NCBI RefSeq assembly: GCF_001750725.1
Contig: NZ_CP017279.1
Span: 2,108,001 to 2,172,000 of the forward strand
Direction of reading: 5' to 3'
Length of the DNA: 64,000 nucleotides
Source: Enterobacter ludwigii
GTDB lineage: Bacteria; Pseudomonadota; Gammaproteobacteria; Enterobacterales; Enterobacteriaceae
Made by a program: the position numbers and the translations under genes. This document shows, in pieces, positions 59,382 through 64,000 of this stretch (its first letter is position 1; every line of letters starts with the position of its first letter). Under the pieces are notes generated by a model that was given only the letters and a program-made list of their open reading frames with translations, was not told the origin of the DNA and made no database searches.

Positions 59382-59470
59382 AAAATCCCGGTCATGGGGA
59401 TGGCCGGGATCAAAACTTGCTTATGCAAGAAGCACTTGAAAATTCGTTACACCAGGAAATCTGATGTACA
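59382..59470 (-). ncRNA. dsrA: Small regulatory RNA DsrA
   Basis: The minus strand reads ACATCAGATTTCCTGGTGTA then ACGAATTTTCAAGTGC, CTTCTTGC-ATAA-GCAAG, and a terminator ATCCCGGCC...ACCGGGAT followed by T7. This is the DsrA layout: stem-loop 1 with the rpoS-pairing 5' region, stem-loop 2, and a terminator hairpin. The ends are set by comparison with the 87-nt E. coli RNA. DsrA raises RpoS translation at low temperature and lowers H-NS. Small differences from E. coli lie in the linker (UUUUCAAGUGC instead of UUUUUUAAGUGC) and in the terminator stem. Confidence 0.93.
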
Positions 59471-59474
59471 CAAA

Positions 59475-59503
59475 ACACTATCCTCAACCATTTTGTATGA
59501 CAA
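59475..59503 (-). promoter_or_regulatory. dsrA promoter
   Basis: TTGTCA - 17 bp - TAGTGT on the minus strand, ending 4-5 bp before the predicted RNA start. Confidence 0.7.
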
Positions 59504-59631
59504 GCATATATTCTCATGGCGAATATAATATTTGGTACATAATAAATTTAGTTATGAGGGACAACATGCGCCGCATGCGGGTTTGGCAGGCGGGATGCCC
59601 TTTTGCCTCACTTAAGCATCAGGAATTTTTT

Positions 59632-59645
59632 TAGGAATATTCTTA
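59632..59645. promoter_or_regulatory. Consensus RcsAB box upstream of yedP
   Basis: Plus strand TAGGAATATTCTTA is the exact complement of TAAGAATATTCCTA, the RcsAB consensus, 31 bp before the yedP ATG. Confidence 0.65.
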
Positions 59646-59676
59646 GGTGGCAGTTTGTCAGTTATCAGGAGTCGTT

Positions 59677-60477
59677 ATGCCTTCACTGCAGGATAGCCTG
59701 CTGATCTTTTCCGATCTCGACGGCTCGTTGCTCGATATTCATACGTACGAGTGGCAACCGGCCATGCCCTGGCTGGACACCCTCCAGGATAACCAGGTGC
59801 CGGTTATTCTCTGCAGCAGCAAGACCGCCGCAGAAATGCTGGATATCCAGCAGGATCTGGGTCTGGAGGGGTTACCCTTGATAGCTGAGAATGGCGCGGT
59901 GATTCAGCCCGACGTGCGCTGGGAGACAGGTCAACGCCACATCAGGGGGATGACGCACCGCGACATTCGCCCGCTGATCGACCAGATTCGCCAGCAGCGG
60001 GGCTTTAAATTCACCACCTTTGATGACGTCGACGAACGGGTTATCAGCGAGTGGACGGGGCTGACGCGCTATCGTTCGACCCTCGCGCGCCGACACGAAG
60101 CCTCAGTCACGCTTATCTGGCGCGACAGCGATGAAAAAATGGCGCAATTTGACGAGGCGCTGGCGCAGTGCGGCCTGAAATGCCTGCAGGGAGCCCGCTT
60201 CTGGCATGTTCTGGATGCTCGCTGCGGTAAAGACGTTGCGGTTGACTGGCTGATTGAGCAGTACCGTGCGCGGGAAGGCATTGTGCCGGTCACCCTGGGG
60301 CTCGGCGATGGTCCAAATGATGCCCCGCTGCTGGACAGCGTAGACTACGCCGTGGTGATTAAGGGCATTAACCGGCAGGGCATCACGTTACGTGACGATA
60401 ACCCCGCCCGGGTGTACCACACGCAACAGCCCGGACCCGCGGGCTGGCAGGAGGGGCTGGATCACTTCTTATCCTGA
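59677..60477 (+). CDS. yedP: Mannosyl-3-phosphoglycerate phosphatase family protein YedP
   Basis: A 266-residue HAD-superfamily phosphatase. HAD motif I is [10 protein letters not shown], motif II ILCSSK, and motif [17 protein letters not shown]. It matches E. coli YedP, annotated as a mannosyl-3-phosphoglycerate phosphatase, although a synthase partner is not known in enterics and the true substrate is uncertain. The start MPSLQDSLL has a CAGGAG site. The 3' end overlaps convergent dgcQ by 16 bp. Confidence 0.92.
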   Translation: MPSLQDSLLIFSDLDGSLLDIHTYEWQPAMPWLDTLQDNQVPVILCSSKTAAEMLDIQQDLGLEGLPLIAENGAVIQPDVRWETGQRHIRGMTHRDIRPLIDQIRQQRGFKFTTFDDVDERVISEWTGLTRYRSTLARRHEASVTLIWRDSDEKMAQFDEALAQCGLKCLQGARFWHVLDARCGKDVAVDWLIEQYRAREGIVPVTLGLGDGPNDAPLLDSVDYAVVIKGINRQGITLRDDNPARVYHTQQPGPAGWQEGLDHFLS

Positions 60478-62162
60478 TCGTGCCAGAACACCCGGTTGCG
60501 CCCGCACTGCTTGGCCTGATACAACCGGGCATCCGCCACTGACTGCAGCTGTTCGAAATCGTAATTGTCCTTTTCCTGGGCGCTACTTACCCCCAGTGAG
60601 GCACTGATACGCACGGTGGTACTCTTTTTCACCAGGATCTCTTTACTGTTGATGCGTGAGCGAATGCGTTCCGCAATCCCCCTCGCCTCTTCAAGCCCGC
60701 TGCCGGGCAGTACCACGCAGAACTCTTCCCCACCCACGCGTCCGGCAACATCATTCTTGCGCAGTGCGCTGCCAATCAGGCCCGCGGCATGGGAAAGCAC
60801 TTTGTCCCCGGCCTGATGGCCAAAGCGATCGTTAATGCTTTTAAAATGGTCGAGATCGATTTGAATCACAGAGAACGGCAGCGACTGCTGCCGACATTTT
60901 TCCGACAGCATTTTGGCACGCTCAAACAGGGCACCACGGTTATTCAGGCGGGTGAGCGGATCGTGCCAGGCCTGCCACTGCAAAGAGTGCTGAAGCGTGT
61001 ACATATTGCTGACCATCCGACGGATAACCAGCCACGAGATAAGAAGCATGGCGGTGAAGAGTGCCCAGAGCAGCGCCAGCACGATACTGATACTGCCGAA
61101 GTCCCCCTTCACGCCTTCATGCAGGGTATGAACGCGTAAAATCACACCATCGAAGTGATCGAGCCGCTCCCAGCTGATAAAGCGGCTTCCGAGGCGGATC
61201 CCCCCGCCGGTATCGTTCTCGATTGCGTGTGCTATCTGCGCCGTTTCGCGTTCGTCAAACCGGTTCACCAGGCTCCCGGCCTCTTCTGACGTGGCAATCA
61301 TATTCAGCCGGGTGTCGTACAGCTGATATTCCCCCTCTGTACGCTCTTGCGTTGCCTCTTCCAGCAGATGTTTCATGGTCTTCAATGAGAAATCCATCGC
61401 CACAACGCCATACCAGTAATGGTCAAAATAGATCGGCACGCTGGCCGTGATCATCCGTTCACCACCGGTCCAGGGTGACGGGCTGGAGATAAACCAGCGC
61501 ACCGCGCGAGCGCGATTGTTACGTTCAGACTGCTGGGTAAACCACGGCTGGGTAACCAGATAGTAATAGCGCTGGCTAATATCACTCGTCTGTTCAGGCG
61601 TGTCCGTCGCGAGGTAAAACCCGGCGCGTGACGCATAGATAACCCGCTCTTCACTTTGCCCCACCGAGGACGCCAGTCGGAGTAAATACCCCACTTCGAG
61701 GGCGGCAGAAATTTCATTGCTGATACGCTCAGGGTCACGATTCAACAGCGTGGTTTTTTCGACGAACGCATCCGACACGCCGTTAATAGGGAGAGTGCGT
61801 TTTTTATCAACGGCGAGCTGCCAGCTGGGGCGCGTGCGAAAGGCGTTAAAGCGTGAAATCGCTTCATACAGGACATCAAAGGCCAGCGGCGTCTGGATGG
61901 CATCACGCATGCTTTTGCGGAAAAACAGCATTTTATCCACGCTGTACTGTAACTGCCGGTCCAGCGAAGTGGCTACCGTTTCCAGATGATTACGCTGGCT
62001 GGAGATATACGCATCTTCCAGTACCACCACCTCTCGCCAGGTCAGGAGCGTGGAAAATATCAGTACGATGAGAAAACAGAGATTAACAATCAACCCCGGA
62101 TTGCTACGCATATGCAGCCATTGCAGAAAAGATCGTCTTACAACAAAGGTCTCGCGCTGCAC
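60462..62162 (-). CDS. dgcQ: Diguanylate cyclase DgcQ (YedQ)
   Basis: A 566-residue enzyme making cyclic di-GMP, linked in E. coli to cellulose control. Two membrane helices (near residues 24-43 and 370-390) flank a periplasmic sensor part; the cytoplasmic GGDEF domain carries an intact active site GGEEF ([11 protein letters not shown]). GTG at nt 62162 is chosen because V-Q-R-E-T matches M-Q-H-E-T of E. coli YedQ and AGGGAG lies just upstream; the frame is open 67 codons further. Confidence 0.92.
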   Translation of the reverse strand: MQRETFVVRRSFLQWLHMRSNPGLIVNLCFLIVLIFSTLLTWREVVVLEDAYISSQRNHLETVATSLDRQLQYSVDKMLFFRKSMRDAIQTPLAFDVLYEAISRFNAFRTRPSWQLAVDKKRTLPINGVSDAFVEKTTLLNRDPERISNEISAALEVGYLLRLASSVGQSEERVIYASRAGFYLATDTPEQTSDISQRYYYLVTQPWFTQQSERNNRARAVRWFISSPSPWTGGERMITASVPIYFDHYWYGVVAMDFSLKTMKHLLEEATQERTEGEYQLYDTRLNMIATSEEAGSLVNRFDERETAQIAHAIENDTGGGIRLGSRFISWERLDHFDGVILRVHTLHEGVKGDFGSISIVLALLWALFTAMLLISWLVIRRMVSNMYTLQHSLQWQAWHDPLTRLNNRGALFERAKMLSEKCRQQSLPFSVIQIDLDHFKSINDRFGHQAGDKVLSHAAGLIGSALRKNDVAGRVGGEEFCVVLPGSGLEEARGIAERIRSRINSKEILVKKSTTVRISASLGVSSAQEKDNYDFEQLQSVADARLYQAKQCGRNRVFWHDQDKK

Positions 62163-62203
62163 ACACACTCCCTGATTACTGCCCGACGCCGGATACGGAA
62201 GGT

Positions 62204-62229
62204 AAAAACGCCCGGCAAAGCCGGGCGTT
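62204..62229 (-). terminator. Terminator of yodC
   Basis: Minus strand AACGCCCGGC-TTT-GCCGGGCGTT followed by a T-run, 6 bp after the yodC stop. Confidence 0.92.
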
Positions 62230-62235
62230 ATGTCA

Positions 62236-62418
62236 TTAAGCCTTGTCTCGCTTGCGCTGCCCGTCTCCCGGCTGAAGCTCATCTTCACGGAACGCTTCCC
62301 GCTTGATGCTATAACCGTCGTGCCACCGGCATTCCACCATACCGCTGGAATACCCGGTGACAATCATACGTGGGCCGCCCTTCTTAGGCTTAACTTCATC
62401 ACTGACCAAAAAGACCAT
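62236..62418 (-). CDS. yodC: YodC family protein (DUF2158)
   Basis: A 60-residue protein matching E. coli YodC ([23 protein letters not shown]). SH3-like fold, function unknown. It has an AGGAGG-type ribosome site and its own terminator. Confidence 0.92.
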   Translation of the reverse strand: MVFLVSDEVKPKKGGPRMIVTGYSSGMVECRWHDGYSIKREAFREDELQPGDGQRKRDKA

Positions 62419-62496
62419 ACCTGCCTCCTGTATCAGGGTGAAACGTTTTCAATTTAGACGAGGAATGATCTTTTTGCACCCCGCAACAGGTAACAA

Positions 62497-63408
62497 TTAG
62501 TGCGACGTTCCGCGGATTTTTTCGACCAGTTTTACGGCCCCAACCACGATAATGCCAATGATAAAGCCCAGCACAAGATTAAGCAGCGTGGGCAGAATTG
62601 CCGCCACTATGCTGCCCTGCGCCGAGGCGAAATGTTCAATAGCATGATGCAGCGGCGCGATACCGTGAACCACAATACCGCCTCCGACAAGGAACATCGC
62701 CAGCGTACCAACCACTGACAGGCTCTTCATCAGCCAGGGCGCGGTCACCAGCAGGCTTTTACCGATACCTTTGGCGATAGCGCTCGATTTTTCTTCCAGC
62801 CAGTAGCCGATATCATCCAGCTTAACGATAAGCCCCACCAGCCCGTACACCCCCACCGTGACCAGAATGGCGATCCCGGAGAGGATCAGGACCTGGTTCA
62901 GAAGCGGTGCTTCAGAGACAATACCTAACGTAATGGCCACGATCTCCGCCGACAGAATAAAGTCGGTACGAATGGCACCTTTCACCTTATCACGCTCGAA
63001 GGTTTTAGGATCCTGCGCGGCCAGCGCCTCAAGACGCTGCTGGCGCATTTCCGGCGTGTCGCTGTTCTTACGTGCGGCGAACGAGTGCAGGATTTTCTCA
63101 GCGCCTTCGAAGCATAAAAATGCGCCGCCAATCATCAGCAACGGCGTGATCGCCCAAGGGATAAACGCGCTGATCAGCAGCGCAAGCGGCACCAGGATCA
63201 CCTTATTCAGGAATGAACCCTTCGCTACGCCCCATACCACCGGTAATTCACGGTTGGCCCGAACGCCGCTCACCTGCTGGGCGTTGAGCGATAAATCGTC
63301 TCCCAGAACCCCGGCGGTTTTCTTCGCCGCCAGTTTCCCCATCACCGAAATGTCATCCAGTAAGGTGGCAATATCATCCAGTAATGTTAATAAGCTACTT
63401 CCTGCCAA
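62497..63408 (-). CDS. yedI: DUF808 family inner-membrane protein YedI
   Basis: A 303-residue membrane protein with about six hydrophobic helices matching E. coli YedI ([23 protein letters not shown]). The TTG at nt 63408 is taken as the start: it gives exactly that N-terminus and has an AAGGAA ribosome site; a longer frame lacks both. Function unknown. Confidence 0.88.
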   Translation of the reverse strand: MAGSSLLTLLDDIATLLDDISVMGKLAAKKTAGVLGDDLSLNAQQVSGVRANRELPVVWGVAKGSFLNKVILVPLALLISAFIPWAITPLLMIGGAFLCFEGAEKILHSFAARKNSDTPEMRQQRLEALAAQDPKTFERDKVKGAIRTDFILSAEIVAITLGIVSEAPLLNQVLILSGIAILVTVGVYGLVGLIVKLDDIGYWLEEKSSAIAKGIGKSLLVTAPWLMKSLSVVGTLAMFLVGGGIVVHGIAPLHHAIEHFASAQGSIVAAILPTLLNLVLGFIIGIIVVGAVKLVEKIRGTSH

Positions 63409-63586
63409 AATCTCATTCCTTCTTTTTTTGGTAATTAAGTGAATAGTATGGAGCAAAAGTGTAAACCCGGAAACAGGCACCTCGCGTCAACAAAAAATTC
63501 ACATCAACTACACAATTAAAGCGCTCGCCAGGCCGATAGTTTTGGCGTTTACTGTCAGCGACCTTTTCATTTTGTCGCGAGGGATT

Positions 63587-64000
63587 ATGCGTTTCCGGCA
63601 ACTGCTACCGCTCATTGGGGCACTTTTTTCGCTGTATATCATCTGGGGTTCCACCTACTTTGTCATTCGTATCGGCGTGGAGAGCTGGCCGCCGCTCATG
63701 ATGGCGGGCGTACGCTTTCTCTCGGCGGGCGTGTTACTGATGGCCTTCCTGCTGTTACGGGGCCATAAGCTGCCTCCGCTTCGCCCGATGCTCAATGCCG
63801 CTCTGATTGGCCTGCTGCTACTGGCCATAGGGAATGGGTTTGTGACGGTCGCCGAGCACCAGAACGTGCCGTCCGGAATTGCCGCCGTCGTGGTCGCGAC
63901 CGTCCCGCTGTTTACCCTGTGCTTTAGCCGTCTTTTCGGCCTCCGCACCCGCAAGCTCGAATGGGTAGGGATTGGGATCGGGCTTGCCGGGATCATCCTG
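63587..64000 (+). CDS. yedA: EamA/DMT-family transporter YedA (3' partial)
   Basis: The gene runs off the window end after 138 codons. MRFRQLLPLIGALFSLYIIW and GSTYFVIRIGVESWPPLMMA match the start of E. coli YedA, a ten-helix drug/metabolite exporter. Four to five helices can be seen. The ATG follows GCGAGGG. Confidence 0.93.
   Translation, partial: MRFRQLLPLIGALFSLYIIWGSTYFVIRIGVESWPPLMMAGVRFLSAGVLLMAFLLLRGHKLPPLRPMLNAALIGLLLLAIGNGFVTVAEHQNVPSGIAAVVVATVPLFTLCFSRLFGLRTRKLEWVGIGIGLAGIIL

Larger units (their letters stand above)
59471..59676. other. dsrA / yedP intergenic region
   Basis: AT-rich, no gene. It holds the dsrA promoter on the minus strand and a consensus RcsAB box near yedP (both listed). 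Confidence 0.6.

Overview
The window is a chromosomal segment of an enteric gammaproteobacterium. Gene order and protein sequence resemble the Escherichia coli 43-min flagellar region, but the details (an HD-GYP protein, a 278-residue flagellin, a liv-csp-fuc block beside the tRNA cluster) suggest Enterobacter or a close relative such as Lelliottia or Leclercia. The genus is inferred from content and has not been tested by a search. I saw no insertion sequence, prophage, CRISPR array or replication origin.

Layout. 1-5.1 kb: the end of a periplasmic-sensor HD-GYP c-di-GMP phosphodiesterase, then yecR, ftnA, an unrecognised 113-residue gene where E. coli has yecH, tyrP and yecA. 5.1-21 kb: a block absent from this position in E. 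coli. It holds a five-gene branched-chain amino acid type ABC transporter, a cold-shock cluster (cspH, cspG, a small zinc-ribbon gene, a ymcF-like gene and an unknown 75-residue gene), and the whole L-fucose pathway (fucR, fucU, fucK, fucI and fucP, divergent from fucA and fucO). fucI carries a one-base frameshift. 21-31 kb: tRNA-Leu, tRNA-Cys and tRNA-Gly, then pgsA, uvrC, uvrY, yecF, sdiA, the cystine uptake genes tcyN, tcyL, dcyD and tcyJ, and fliZ and fliA.

31.2-41 kb: the most unusual part. Eight tightly packed minus-strand genes fill the space between fliA and fliC. They encode a GT-A-type glycosyltransferase, a 1111-residue methyltransferase-TPR-GT41 (SPINDLY/OGT-type) fusion, a VioA-like sugar-nucleotide aminotransferase, a WbqC-family protein, two paralogous beta-propeller glycosidase-like proteins, a GNAT acyltransferase and a second methyltransferase. 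The best reading is a flagellin glycosylation island. It would build a modified 4-amino-4,6-dideoxyhexose from the cell's dTDP-4-keto-6-deoxyglucose and attach it to the short flagellin encoded next door. Such islands are known in Enterobacteriaceae, but the tandem propeller proteins with WbqC and the methyltransferase-OGT fusion make this version worth study.

41-57.8 kb: fliC and fliDST with facing sigma-28 promoters, amyA (its ribosome site lies in a hairpin), yedD, fliE, and the operon fliF to fliR. 57.8-64 kb: rcsA with two RcsAB-like boxes, dsrB, yodD, the small RNA DsrA, yedP (with a consensus RcsAB box just upstream), dgcQ, yodC, yedI and the start of yedA. The region thus joins motility (FliA, FliZ, flagellar structure), c-di-GMP turnover (HD-GYP protein, DgcQ), capsule and stress control (RcsA, DsrA), quorum and BarA/UvrY signalling, and surface glycosylation.
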